64,000 nt of DNA from Acidobacteriota bacterium (lineage in GTDB: Bacteria > Acidobacteriota > Terriglobia > Acidiferrales > UBA7541), in NCBI GenBank assembly GCA_003225295.1, contig QHYZ01000055.1, positions 1 to 64,000 on the forward strand. The letters are read 5' to 3'. Below the pieces are notes generated by a model. It saw only the letters and a list, made by a program, of their open reading frames with translations, had not been told where the DNA came from and searched no databases. Shown here piece after piece: positions 27,378-35,649 of the stretch. A program made the translations under genes and the position numbers. The first letter of the stretch is position 1. Each line of letters starts with the position of its first letter.

Positions 27378-28073
27378 TCACACCTTCCTGGTGGTGCGGC
27401 GTTCGATTCGCTTTTCGTAGTTCGGACCTTGGAAGATGGCGTCGATGAAGATGCCGGGAGTATGAACTTGATTGGGGTCGAGCTGGCCGAGTTCCACGAG
27501 TTGTTCGACTTCGGCGATCACATAGTCGGCAGCGGTGGCCATCATGGGATTGAAGTTGCGCGCGGTTTTGCGGTAGATGAGATTGCCCCAGCGGTCACCT
27601 TTCCAAGCTTTGATGAAGGCGAAATTGCCGCGGATGGCGCGCTCCATGACGTACTGGCGGCCGTCGAATTCGCGAGTTTCTTTTCCGTCAGCCACCATGG
27701 TGCCGTATCCCGTGGGGGTGTAGAACGCGGGTATGCCAGCGCCACCGGCGCGGAGGCGCTCGCTGAGCGTGCCTTGCGGATTCAATTCCACTTGCAATTC
27801 CCCACCGAGAACGAGCTGCTCGAAGAGCTTGTTTTCACCGACGTAGGTGGAGATCATTTTTTTGACCTGGCGCCCCTGGAGCAGCAGGCCGATGCCGAAA
27901 TCGTCGACGCCGGCGTTATTGCTGACGATGGTCAGGTCCTTTGTACCTTTGCGGCGGACAGCAGCGATGAGGTTTTCTGGGATGCCACAGAGACCGAAGC
28001 CGCCCATGAGGATGGTTGCGCCGTCGTGGATGTTCTCCATGGCGACGTCGGCGGAGGCGATGCGTTTGTCCAT
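27378..28073 (-). CDS. scoA: 3-oxoacid (succinyl-CoA:acetoacetate type) CoA-transferase subunit A
   Basis: 231 residues beginning MDKRIASADVAMENIHDGAT, with the alpha-subunit marks MGGFGLCGIPENLI (CoA-binding), TIVSNNAGVDDFGIGLLL and GAGIPAFYTPTGYGT. It pairs with the beta subunit encoded downstream. The 228-nt spacer between them holds no gene that I can support. The region upstream of the start (309 nt) holds a hairpin but no clear promoter. Confidence 0.92.
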   Translation of the reverse strand: MDKRIASADVAMENIHDGATILMGGFGLCGIPENLIAAVRRKGTKDLTIVSNNAGVDDFGIGLLLQGRQVKKMISTYVGENKLFEQLVLGGELQVELNPQGTLSERLRAGGAGIPAFYTPTGYGTMVADGKETREFDGRQYVMERAIRGNFAFIKAWKGDRWGNLIYRKTARNFNPMMATAADYVIAEVEQLVELGQLDPNQVHTPGIFIDAIFQGPNYEKRIERRTTRKV

Positions 28074-28382
28074 ACGGTGCTCCGAAGGCAGTTTACTTCA
28101 TCAGCGGCGGAGCTGGAAGACGCCCCAAGTGTGGGAATCGGTCGCGCTGGACTCGAAAAAAATGAACGGACATAGATGGGCGGGCCTGTAGCGATTGGTA
28201 GCACACCAAAGTCTCCGGAAGGAGAGCCATTTACGCTTGGGCGGGCTCTCGCGAGGATGAGGCAGAGCGATTCGATGTGCGTACCACCGACCAAGTTGTC
28301 GGCAAGAATTTGGATGTTTAGCCCGCTGCGGAAGCCGCGCAGATCAACCCTTTTCGCCATCTAAGTGTGGTGAGGAAGTGAG
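28074..28382 (-). other. Intergenic region upstream of scoA
   Basis: 309 nt between scoA and the amidohydrolase. It contains a hairpin with 7-bp arms (28222-28228 and 28244-28250, GAGAGCC/GGCTCTC) and a 15-nt loop, lacking a T-run. A 79-codon open stretch on the minus strand overlaps scoA out of frame and looks non-coding. Nothing else was recognised. Confidence 0.4.
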
Positions 28383-29798
28383 CTAGTGCAGCGTGCTTTT
28401 GCCGGAGCGGCGCTTGGCGTCTTCGAGGAGCCGGTCGAGGGAGGAGCGGTCGAGGTATTTTCCGTGGAGCCAGACGGCTTGAATCTGCATGGTGTTGTGG
28501 ATGTCGGCGAGGGGATCGGCGGAAAGGAGAACGAGGTCGGCGCGTTTTCCTGGGGCGATGAGGCCGAGCTCTGCGGTGCGGCCGAGAAATTCGGCGGCGT
28601 GAAGCGTGGCGGATTGCAGCGCGGCCAGGGGAGTCAGCCCCGATTCGACGAGCAGGGCGAGTTCGTCGTGCAAGCTGAAGCCGGGAAAGCAGAACGGGTT
28701 CATGGCATCGGTGCCAGCCAGAAGCGGCACGCCTGCGCGGAACATGAGTCCGACCAACTGCTTGTCCGCAGTGAAGAGGTTGCGGTGGAGCTCGAATTCA
28801 GCGGGCGTCCAGCGACGGAACCGAAAATCGTTCTCTGGTTGCCAGCGATGGCGTACCTCGCCGCTCATGTAGGCGAGGCGCAGGTCGGAGGTGAAACGGC
28901 GGTCATTTAGAAAAGCCATGCCGCGATGCACGGTGAGCGTGGGGACCTGCCAAGTGTCATTGCGGCGGAATTGCGCGAAGAGGGCCTGGCACTGAGCGCT
29001 GTCATAGCTGCGAATCGCTTCCGCGACGAGATTCATTTTCTCCAGATAGTGAAGCGGGCGCAGTTCCTTGATGATGCTTTGTTCTCGTTTGGAACAGGCG
29101 ATGGTGATGCCGTCGAGATGCTCGATGGAATGCTGGCCGGCATCGGAAGCCTCGGACGCCCGGACGGCGTAGGGCAGATGGCCGACGAAGGAAATGCTTT
29201 GCTTGTGAGCTTCGTCGGCGAGCGCGAAATAGGCGTCGCGGGGTATCCCGTTATAAATCTTGACGAAGTCGGCGCCACGCGACTTGATTTCGTCGACGGT
29301 GCGGCGCGCTTGGTCTGATTTTCTAACGATGAAGGAGCTCTCCCAAACCGGAGGGTCGCCGTCGACGATGGCGCTGCCGACTATGATTTCTGGTGCCCGG
29401 GATGCGCTGGCGAATTTGGCGCGAAGCTTCGGGGTGTCTTTGCTGCCGGACATCATGCGAACGCCTGCGACTCCGTTGGCGATGTAGAGCGGCAAGTCCT
29501 CGAGGTCCTGAACATGGACATGCATGTCCCAGAGACCTGGGATTAGGAAATTGCCGTGGGCATCAACGACGCGGCCTTCGAGCGGGTTTGCGGAATCGAA
29601 TGCGGCGACGGAGAGGATGCGCTCGCCTTGAACGACGACGGTTTGATCCGGGAGTTTTTTGCCGGTGGCAACATCGACAACGGTGACGTGAGTGATAGAG
29701 ACCGCTTCAGGGCTAGGAGCTTGCCCCGCTAAAGGGTAGGCGGCCCCACCGGCCAGTAGGAGAGTCAGAGTGAGGGCGCGCAGGTGCATTTTTGACAT
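28383..29798 (-). CDS. Exported amidohydrolase family protein, imidazolonepropionase-like
   Basis: 471 residues with a Sec signal peptide (TLTLLLAGGAAYPLAG). It could also start three codons downstream, where spacing to AGAGAGG is better. The metal-dependent hydrolase fold shows HVHV after PGLWDM (about 92), a candidate bridging Lys in FVKIYNG, His residues in VGHLP and SIEHLDG, and the Asp in LLAGTDAM. The closing segment TAELGLIAPGKRADLVLLSA is typical of the prolidase/imidazolonepropionase-like subgroup often found exported in acidobacteria. The substrate is unknown; a dipeptide or cyclic amide would be usual. A strong hairpin lies 31 nt upstream of the start. Confidence 0.87.
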   Translation of the reverse strand: MSKMHLRALTLTLLLAGGAAYPLAGQAPSPEAVSITHVTVVDVATGKKLPDQTVVVQGERILSVAAFDSANPLEGRVVDAHGNFLIPGLWDMHVHVQDLEDLPLYIANGVAGVRMMSGSKDTPKLRAKFASASRAPEIIVGSAIVDGDPPVWESSFIVRKSDQARRTVDEIKSRGADFVKIYNGIPRDAYFALADEAHKQSISFVGHLPYAVRASEASDAGQHSIEHLDGITIACSKREQSIIKELRPLHYLEKMNLVAEAIRSYDSAQCQALFAQFRRNDTWQVPTLTVHRGMAFLNDRRFTSDLRLAYMSGEVRHRWQPENDFRFRRWTPAEFELHRNLFTADKQLVGLMFRAGVPLLAGTDAMNPFCFPGFSLHDELALLVESGLTPLAALQSATLHAAEFLGRTAELGLIAPGKRADLVLLSADPLADIHNTMQIQAVWLHGKYLDRSSLDRLLEDAKRRSGKSTLH

Positions 29799-29828
29799 CC
29801 TCTCTCCCTAAGAGGGCGAGCGTTGCTC

Positions 29829-29856
29829 GGCCTCCCGCTGGTTTTTGCGGGAGGCC
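29829..29856 (-). other. Perfect 10-bp hairpin in the amidohydrolase leader
   Basis: Arms GGCCTCCCGC (29829-29838) and GCGGGAGGCC (29847-29856) enclose an 8-nt loop. There is no T-run on either side long enough for a standard terminator. On the minus strand a second short hairpin (CGAGC-AAC-GCTCG) follows at once. It could end the aromatic operon read-through, protect RNA ends, or regulate the amidohydrolase leader. Confidence 0.5.
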
Positions 29857-30053
29857 TTCGCGGGGTTCCTGACCTGGCGCCCTTAGTTCAGGCGAAAACA
29901 GCGAACCGGCTCGAAAACCATGCCATGCCTCGACGGAAGAGCCTAGGACCACGGGCCGCAGAAATCAAGGAGGGCCCTGCATCCGGGGCCTAAATTGCCG
30001 AGGTCTTGCGGCCCACATGGCAATCGTTATCACGAATGAATGAGAGAGTTTTG

Positions 30054-31007
30054 TCACAGCGAACGGAGGAGTTTGTAGAGTTCGTTGGCGGCCTCGAAGT
30101 CGGCTTCAAGCTCGCGGGAGGCGAGTTTTTCGCGAAGATCGTCGAGGCGGCGGGCAAACAGATCGAGCGCGGCGGAGAGGACTTCCTGATTAGTGAGGAC
30201 GATATCGCGCCACGTGGAATAGGGGCTGCCGGCGAGGCGGAGCGAGTCGCGGAGGCCAGGGCCAGCGAGCGTGATGGGCAGGCCGTTCTCATCGAGGCGG
30301 TCGTAAAGGAAAGACGCCAGAGCCACGGCTGCCAGTTGGGGGAGATGCGAGGCCAGTCCGACGGCGTAATCATGTTGCGGGGCGCCAAGCCAGAGCGGGC
30401 GGGCGCCGATTTTCTCAAGGATTTTGACGAAGGCCGAAATGCGGGGCTCGTCAGTGGAGGCGGGCCGATTGGCCGCGGAAGAAGAACCGGTCTCCCGACC
30501 CGGCGGGGACAAATTCCGACCCGCCACAACGGGTTCGGAGGACTTGGCGATTAGGGCGTAAGTGTTCTCGCGGAAGAGATCGGCGTCGGCATGCGTGATT
30601 CCCGGGAGTTCCCTGCCGGCCATGGGATGGCCGCCGAGGAAAAGCGGGTCCTTTTCGCCAGGAAAGAGTTCGGCGGCGGCTTGGGCGATGCGGACTTTGG
30701 TGCTACAGGCGTCGGTGACGAGCGCGTGAGGAGAGGCGTGGCGCGCGATTTCCGGAAGAAGATCTATCGTCGCGGCGATGGGCAGCGCGATGTAGATGAG
30801 ATCGGAGTTTTGCAGGGCGGGAGCGAGGTCGCCGGAGAAGGCTTCGTTGACGGCGCCGCGAGTCTGCGCTTCACGAACGACCTCGGGGCGGTCCCAGCCG
30901 GAGATGTGCATCTCCGAGGTGTACTTGCGGAGAGCGAGGGCGAAGGAGCCGCCGATTAGGCCGGTGCCGACGATGGTGACGCGGGAGATGAGGTGGGCGC
31001 CGGGCAT
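30054..31007 (-). CDS. tyrA: Prephenate dehydrogenase TyrA
   Basis: 317 residues. The NAD(P)-binding Rossmann motif is VTIVGTGLIGGSFALAL near the N-terminus, and GGHPMAGRELPGI (about 125-137) and SHLPQLAAVALA are TyrA signatures. The enzyme converts prephenate to 4-hydroxyphenylpyruvate for tyrosine synthesis. Residues about 157-189 (VVAGRNLSPPGRETGSSSAA and onwards) form a low-complexity insert not expected in the family, encoded by a palindromic GC-rich stretch at 30440-30540. The gene starts three nt after the DAHP synthase stop codon, so it is the last gene of the aromatic operon. Confidence 0.92.
   Translation of the reverse strand: MPGAHLISRVTIVGTGLIGGSFALALRKYTSEMHISGWDRPEVVREAQTRGAVNEAFSGDLAPALQNSDLIYIALPIAATIDLLPEIARHASPHALVTDACSTKVRIAQAAAELFPGEKDPLFLGGHPMAGRELPGITHADADLFRENTYALIAKSSEPVVAGRNLSPPGRETGSSSAANRPASTDEPRISAFVKILEKIGARPLWLGAPQHDYAVGLASHLPQLAAVALASFLYDRLDENGLPITLAGPGLRDSLRLAGSPYSTWRDIVLTNQEVLSAALDLFARRLDDLREKLASRELEADFEAANELYKLLRSL
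30440..30540 (-). repeat. Palindromic repeat-like insert inside tyrA
   Basis: On the minus strand the stretch contains GGCGGG...CCCGCC arms around 12 nt and then CCGG-GTC-GGGA-GACCGG. It resembles dispersed intergenic palindromes that I recall from acidobacterial genomes. It keeps the tyrA frame and encodes about 33 extra residues of Ser/Ala/Pro-rich sequence. Only this copy is visible in the window, so its repeat status is inferred. Confidence 0.45.
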
Positions 31008-31010
31008 GGG

Positions 31011-32030
31011 TCAGGCGATGCGGCGGCCGATGGCTGGGGCGATGATGCGGAGCTCGGCCATGAGTTGGGTAAAGGAAGCGGGCTCGAGAGATTGGGCGCC
31101 GTCGGAGAGGGCGTGGTCGGGATCGTTGTGAACTTCGATCAGCAGACCATCGGCACCTGCGGCCACGGCAGCGCGGGCCATGGGCGGCACTTTGTCGCGG
31201 CGTCCGGTACCGTGAGAAGGATCGGCGAGCATCGGCAGATGGGAAAGTTTTTTGATGACCGGAATGGCGGCGATATCGAAGGTGTTGCGGGTGTAGGTTT
31301 CGAAAGTGCGAATGCCGCGCTCGCAGAGAACTACGTTGTAGTTGCCACCAGCAAGGACGTATTCGGCGCTCATCAGAAGTTCTTCCATGGTGGCGGACAT
31401 GCCGCGCTTGAGGAGAACAGGTTTGCGGATTTCGCCAAGCGCGCGAAGGAGATAGTAGTTCTGCATGTTGCGCGCGCCGACCTGGAAGATGTCGACATAA
31501 CCCATCATCATCTGAATCTGCGAAGCGTCCATCACTTCGCTGATGGTGAAGAGGCCGAATTTGTCGGCGGCTTCGCGCATGAGCTGGAGGCCCGGTTCAC
31601 CCAGGCCTTGGAAGGCGTAAGGAGAAGTGCGCGGCTTGAAGGCTCCACCGCGCAGGATCTTCGCGCCGGCCTGGGCGACGCTTGCGGCAACGGAATGGAT
31701 TTGCTCGCGGGATTCGACCGAACAGGGGCCCGCGGCGACGACCACTTCCGCGCCACCGATGCGAACACCCCGGCCGAGATCGACGATGGTGCCTTCGGGC
31801 TTAAACTGGCGGCTGGCAAGTTTGAACGGCTGAGTAATGCGCATGACCTCGCGCACGCCGTCGAGCAATTCGAAGTCGCGGTGATCGAAGTCGCGGTGAA
31901 CGCCGACGGCGCCGAGGACGGTGTGCGATTCGCCGGTGGAGCGGTGAACGTTGAAGCCGCTGGCGACGAGGCGGTCGATGACCTGCTGGATTTGGGCGTC
32001 GGTGGCCCCTTCTTGCATCACGATGACCAT
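31011..32030 (-). CDS. aroF: 3-deoxy-7-phosphoheptulonate (DAHP) synthase, AroF type I-beta
   Basis: 339 residues. An N-terminal ferredoxin-like regulatory domain ([20 protein letters not shown], about 1-75) precedes the TIM barrel (about 85-335). Signatures include [56 protein letters not shown] and [12 protein letters not shown]. It condenses PEP with erythrose-4-phosphate at the entry to the shikimate pathway. The ferredoxin-like domain mediates feedback control in the Thermotoga-type enzyme. It sits between chorismate mutase and tyrA, a pairing consistent with chorismate/prephenate-sensitive regulation. Confidence 0.95.
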   Translation of the reverse strand: MVIVMQEGATDAQIQQVIDRLVASGFNVHRSTGESHTVLGAVGVHRDFDHRDFELLDGVREVMRITQPFKLASRQFKPEGTIVDLGRGVRIGGAEVVVAAGPCSVESREQIHSVAASVAQAGAKILRGGAFKPRTSPYAFQGLGEPGLQLMREAADKFGLFTISEVMDASQIQMMMGYVDIFQVGARNMQNYYLLRALGEIRKPVLLKRGMSATMEELLMSAEYVLAGGNYNVVLCERGIRTFETYTRNTFDIAAIPVIKKLSHLPMLADPSHGTGRRDKVPPMARAAVAAGADGLLIEVHNDPDHALSDGAQSLEPASFTQLMAELRIIAPAIGRRIA

Positions 32031-32122
32031 AAGAGTTTCCCGTTTCCTTCTCTAAATGATTCCAAGCGAAAAGCACTGGACAAAAGTCCCGCCACTGCAG
32101 TTACCCTTCCAAAAAGAGCGGC

Positions 32123-32422
32123 TCATTCCTGCCCGCCTTTGGCACTGCCGTCGCCAGAGTGCATGGCGTCGCGTTCGGCGGCGCGGGCTTCGTCGATAAT
32201 GCGTTCGAACAGACGGCGAATGGCAGCGTCGGTCAGCGGACCGGGATTATTGCGCTCGGCGTTCTCCAAGACGTCGTTTTCGCGGTCGGGCTGATAGAGT
32301 GGAATTTTCGCCGCTTGTTTGAGCTTGCCGATTTCGAGAGCGCAGCGCGAGCGTTCGTTCAAGAGTTCCACGAGCTTCTTGTCGATTTCGTCGATGCGGC
32401 GGCGCCAGTCGCTGAGGTTCAT
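32123..32422 (-). CDS. Chorismate mutase, AroQ class
   Basis: 99 residues from the ATG behind AGAGGCG, giving MNLSDWRRRIDEIDKKLVEL. This is the compact all-helical AroQ fold: first-helix Arg residues, LLNERSRCALEIGKLKQ, and PLYQPDRENDVLENA. It isomerises chorismate to prephenate. It stands 93 nt upstream of the DAHP synthase and two genes before tyrA, so three enzymes of the tyrosine branch are together. The frame extends far upstream, but that portion overlaps trpA out of frame and is not coding. Confidence 0.93.
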   Translation of the reverse strand: MNLSDWRRRIDEIDKKLVELLNERSRCALEIGKLKQAAKIPLYQPDRENDVLENAERNNPGPLTDAAIRRLFERIIDEARAAERDAMHSGDGSAKGGQE

Positions 32423-32468
32423 GGGATCGCCTCTAGCCAGAAACGAAGTGGTTGCCATCGATGGACGG

Positions 32469-32540
32469 CGGGCGGGTTTGTCGCCCGTGTTGACGCTGAG
32501 ATCCTTCGGCGATCCTTGTCGCATCGCCCCGGGATGACAG
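32469..32540 (+). repeat. Structured intergenic element between trpA and chorismate mutase
   Basis: Two hairpins stand in tandem: CGGGCG/CGCCCG (32469-32474 and 32482-32487, 7-nt loop) and GGCGAT/ATCGCC (32508-32513 and 32523-32528). The second sits inside a GATCCTTCGG...GGATGACAG frame that I recall as a dispersed intergenic motif in acidobacteria. It interrupts an otherwise tight operon. Confidence 0.4.
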
Positions 32541-32576
32541 CGGCGTGGCGAAGTGCGAAAACTCGAGGGGTGCTCA

Positions 32577-33452
32577 TCATGGGGCGACCTCGCGGCGGGA
32601 GAGGCCGTGGCGGGCGGCTTCTTTGAGCGCATGGATGCGATTGCCAAGCGCAGTAGGGGCATCGCTCGCGGCGGCCGAAGAGCCGGACTTCGTGGCACTT
32701 TCGATTTCGGAAACCAGAGCGGAGCCGATGACGGCGGCGTCGGCCAGGCCGCCGAGAACGGAAACGTGGCCGGGAAGTGAGATGCCGAAGCCCACGGCGA
32801 TGGGAAGTTGCGTGACGGCGCGGGAGCGGCGCAAGAGCGCGGGGAGATCGTCGGGCAAGGCATCCTTCGCACCGGTGACGCCGGTTCGCGAAATGAGATA
32901 GAGGAAACCGGAAGAGCAGGCGGCGATTTTCGCGAGGCGGTCGTCGGTGGAAGTCGGAGCACCGAGAAAGATGGTATCGAGGTGTTGAGCGGCGAGAATG
33001 CGGCGATAGTCGTCGGATTCTTCGGGCGTGAGATCGGTGGCCAGAACGCCGTCTGCGCCGGCAGCCGCGGCCGAAGATGCGAATTTTTCGAGGCCCATCT
33101 GCAAGATGGGATTGTAGTAGCTGAACAGGACGAGAGGAACTTCGCTCGCGGGCGGAGTCGACTTGCGAATGCGGCGAACTAGATCGATGACGCCGGCGAG
33201 CGTCGTGCCCGATTTCAGGGCGCGTTCGGAGGCGCGCTGGATGGTGGGACCATCGGCAAGCGGGTCGCTGAAGGGCACGCCGAGTTCGATGAAGTCCGCA
33301 CCGCCTTCGGCGAGTGCCAGGACGTATTTTAATGAGGCGTCGAGGGAAGGATCGCCAGCGACGATGTAAGCGACGATGCCAAGTTCGCCGGATGCGCGCA
33401 GTTCGGCGAAGCGTTTGGAGATGCGGGTCGAGTGGGGAGGCCTAACCATCAT
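32577..33452 (-). CDS. trpA: Tryptophan synthase alpha subunit
   Basis: 291 residues; TIM-barrel enzyme that splits indole-3-glycerol phosphate into indole and glyceraldehyde-3-phosphate. The catalytic Glu is in FIELGVPFSDPLADGPTIQR, the Asp in ATDLTPEESDDYR, and the phosphate-binding end reads LPIAVGFGISLPGHV. It is about 20 residues longer than E. coli TrpA, with the excess at a Ser/Ala-rich segment near the C-terminus (ESATKSGSSAAASDAPTA). It follows trpB with an unusual 314-nt spacer. Confidence 0.95.
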   Translation of the reverse strand: MMVRPPHSTRISKRFAELRASGELGIVAYIVAGDPSLDASLKYVLALAEGGADFIELGVPFSDPLADGPTIQRASERALKSGTTLAGVIDLVRRIRKSTPPASEVPLVLFSYYNPILQMGLEKFASSAAAAGADGVLATDLTPEESDDYRRILAAQHLDTIFLGAPTSTDDRLAKIAACSSGFLYLISRTGVTGAKDALPDDLPALLRRSRAVTQLPIAVGFGISLPGHVSVLGGLADAAVIGSALVSEIESATKSGSSAAASDAPTALGNRIHALKEAARHGLSRREVAP

Positions 33453-33766
33453 TTGAGCCTGAAGAAGATTAGCAAAAACCGCACCTAAATATAGGACCTC
33501 TTGAGGAAAGCATCACCGCTGTGGGTCAGACATCCCATCCGCGGTCTTGGGCCGCAGTTTGGAGCCGATCTCGCATGGTTCGAAGTAATTCTTCAAATTC
33601 TGTAATCGGAGGCGGCGCAAATAAGTTAAACGCTGCCTGCCACGCTGTTACTCCACCAAACGCCACAATCTCGGTGATGAATTTGTTGCCCGTTCTCCAT
33701 CAACCTATCAATCGCTCGCCAGCACAGAGGCCGTCGATTGATCCAAAGTATTGTGCCTCTAAACAG
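33453..33766 (-). pseudogene. trpB-trpA spacer with a possible decayed reading frame
   Basis: The 314-nt spacer is more AT-rich than its neighbours. On the minus strand one frame reads FITEIVAFGGVTAWQAAF and then ITEFEELLRTMRDRLQTAAQ to a stop near 33530, with protein-like character but no start codon. A second frame has an ATG (MENGQQIHHRD) over the same bases, as if a frameshift had occurred. This may be the end of a small inserted gene that has decayed. No family was recognised. Confidence 0.3.
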
Positions 33767-34984
33767 CTACGCTGAAAGCAGGCGGGAGTAAGTGTCCATG
33801 TCCTTGTCGCCGCGGCCAGAGAGGTTGAGGATAACGAGATCATTTTTGCTCATTTTGGGCAGGCGCTCGAGGAGTCCAGCGATGGCGTGGGCGGATTCGA
33901 GCGCGGGAATGATGCCTTCGGTGCGGGATAGCAGGCGCGCGGCCTCGAGAGCGGCTTGGTCGGAAACGGCGGTATACTCCGAGCGGCGCTGGTCGGCGAG
34001 CCAGGCGTGCTCGGGACCGATGGCGGGGTAATCGAGGCCGGCAGAAATGGAATGCGTCGTGGCGATCTGGCCGTCTTCGTTCTGCAATACGTAAGTGTAC
34101 GTGCCTTGGAGAACTCCGGGGCGCGCTCCAGAAAAACCCTGATGAGCGGCGAGGCGCGCGGCGTGTTCGCCGAGTTCGCGGCCGCGGCCGCCGGCTTCAA
34201 TGCCCATCATTTTCACACCAGCATCGCCGAGGAAATGGTAGAAGAGGCCAATGGAATTCGAACCGCCGCCGACGCAGGCGAATAGGTGTGTGGGAAGACG
34301 CTTTTCGGCAGCCAGAATTTGCTCGCGGGCTTCGCGGCCGATGACCACTTGAAAATCGCGGACCATAGTGGGATAGGGATGCGCTCCGAGGACAGAGCCA
34401 AGAAGATAGTGGGTGGTGCGAACGTTGGTGACCCAATCGCGCATGGCTTCATTGATGGCATCCTTGAGCGTGCGGCTGCCGGAATCGACGCCCACGACTT
34501 GGGTGCCAAGCATGCGCATACGGGCGACGTTGAGCGCCTGGCGCGCCATGTCTTCCGTACCCATGTAGACAACGCATTCGAGGCCGAGATGCGCGGCGAC
34601 GGTGGCGCAAGCGACTCCGTGCTGGCCTGCGCCGGTTTCCGCGATGATGCGCGGCTTGCCCATCTTCACGGCGAGCAGGCCCTGGCCGATGGCGTTGTTG
34701 ATTTTGTGCGCACCGGTGTGAAGCAAATCTTCGCGCTTGAGATAAATGCGCGGGCCTGCGAGTTTTTCGGTGAGGCGCGAAGCAAGTTGCAGCGGTGTGG
34801 GGCGGCCAGCAAAATTTTTCAGCAGGTATTGAAATTGGGCCTGAAACGTCGAATCCGACTTCGCCGCTTCATAGGCACGCTCAAGCTCGAAGAGCGGCAC
34901 CATGAGCGTTTCGGGAACGTAGCGGCCTCCGTAGGGGCCGAAACGTCCCGGCGCCGTTTTTGGGGAATGCAGGATCGAACTCAT
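33767..34984 (-). CDS. trpB: Tryptophan synthase beta subunit
   Basis: 405 residues, canonical length. It opens [20 protein letters not shown]; the PLP-binding Lys is in [13 protein letters not shown], and [20 protein letters not shown] and the phosphate loop [14 protein letters not shown] are intact. It condenses indole with serine. It starts 29 nt downstream of trpF on the same strand. Confidence 0.96.
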   Translation of the reverse strand: MSSILHSPKTAPGRFGPYGGRYVPETLMVPLFELERAYEAAKSDSTFQAQFQYLLKNFAGRPTPLQLASRLTEKLAGPRIYLKREDLLHTGAHKINNAIGQGLLAVKMGKPRIIAETGAGQHGVACATVAAHLGLECVVYMGTEDMARQALNVARMRMLGTQVVGVDSGSRTLKDAINEAMRDWVTNVRTTHYLLGSVLGAHPYPTMVRDFQVVIGREAREQILAAEKRLPTHLFACVGGGSNSIGLFYHFLGDAGVKMMGIEAGGRGRELGEHAARLAAHQGFSGARPGVLQGTYTYVLQNEDGQIATTHSISAGLDYPAIGPEHAWLADQRRSEYTAVSDQAALEAARLLSRTEGIIPALESAHAIAGLLERLPKMSKNDLVILNLSGRGDKDMDTYSRLLSA

Positions 34985-35013
34985 AGATTTCCGTAAATCT
35001 CCGCTGGATGATT

Positions 35014-35643
35014 CTATTTCCGCTCGCCGCGGCGGACTTCCTGAATGAACTCCCGAAGCAGGCCGTGATCTTTGTTTCCGGGCCTTGATTCTACGCCGCT
35101 GGCGACGTCAATTCCGTAGGGCCGTACAATACGCACCGCCGCAGCTACATTTTCGACTTTCAGACCACCGGCCAAAATGATACGTCGGCCAACCGCGGCG
35201 CGCCGAGCAACATCCCAATCCGTGGCGCGGCCCGTACCACCATATTGTCCTGTGTGCGCGGCGTCAAACAGAAAGGCAAACGCCTCGGGATATTCATCCA
35301 GAATACCCAAGGGAAAATCAGGTTCGACGCGGAAGGCTTTGACGACTGGGAGGTTGCGGGCCAGCTCGGCAACGATTTCCGGGGTCTCATCGCCATGAAG
35401 CTGGGCAGCATCGAGCTTTAGCGATTTGCAAACTACGGCGACGTCAGCAGCCGGGGCATTGACGAAAATGCCCACCGCGTCGACCTTTGTCGGAAGCTGC
35501 GGGCGGATCTTGGCGACTTCGGCTTCGGCGATATGGCGGGGACTGTGGGGGTAGAAATTGAACCCGAGGAGATTAGCGCCGGCATCGATGGCGGCCAGGG
35601 CGTCCGCTGCGTTGGTGATGCCGCAGATTTTGACGCGGATCAT
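35014..35643 (-). CDS. trpF: Phosphoribosylanthranilate isomerase
   Basis: About 209 residues. The catalytic Cys is in [20 protein letters not shown] and the catalytic Asp in [35 protein letters not shown] and [16 protein letters not shown] complete the pattern. The enzyme performs the Amadori rearrangement of phosphoribosylanthranilate. An in-frame GTG six nt upstream abuts the trpC stop codon directly and could be used instead; either way the two genes are coupled. Confidence 0.95.
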   Translation of the reverse strand: MIRVKICGITNAADALAAIDAGANLLGFNFYPHSPRHIAEAEVAKIRPQLPTKVDAVGIFVNAPAADVAVVCKSLKLDAAQLHGDETPEIVAELARNLPVVKAFRVEPDFPLGILDEYPEAFAFLFDAAHTGQYGGTGRATDWDVARRAAVGRRIILAGGLKVENVAAAVRIVRPYGIDVASGVESRPGNKDHGLLREFIQEVRRGERK

Positions 35644-35649
35644 GGCCAC

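Noticed and set aside
27932-28360. A 142-codon minus-strand frame over the scoA start
   Set aside because: Mostly out-of-frame overlap with scoA and without recognisable protein character.
32423-32962. N-terminal extension of chorismate mutase
   Set aside because: Overlaps trpA out of frame and has low-complexity Pro/Ser/Arg composition; a normal AroQ start with ribosome binding site is at 32422.
33521-33775. An 84-codon plus-strand frame between trpB and trpA
   Set aside because: No ribosome binding site and Ser/Arg-rich composition; the minus-strand fragment in the same place is more protein-like.
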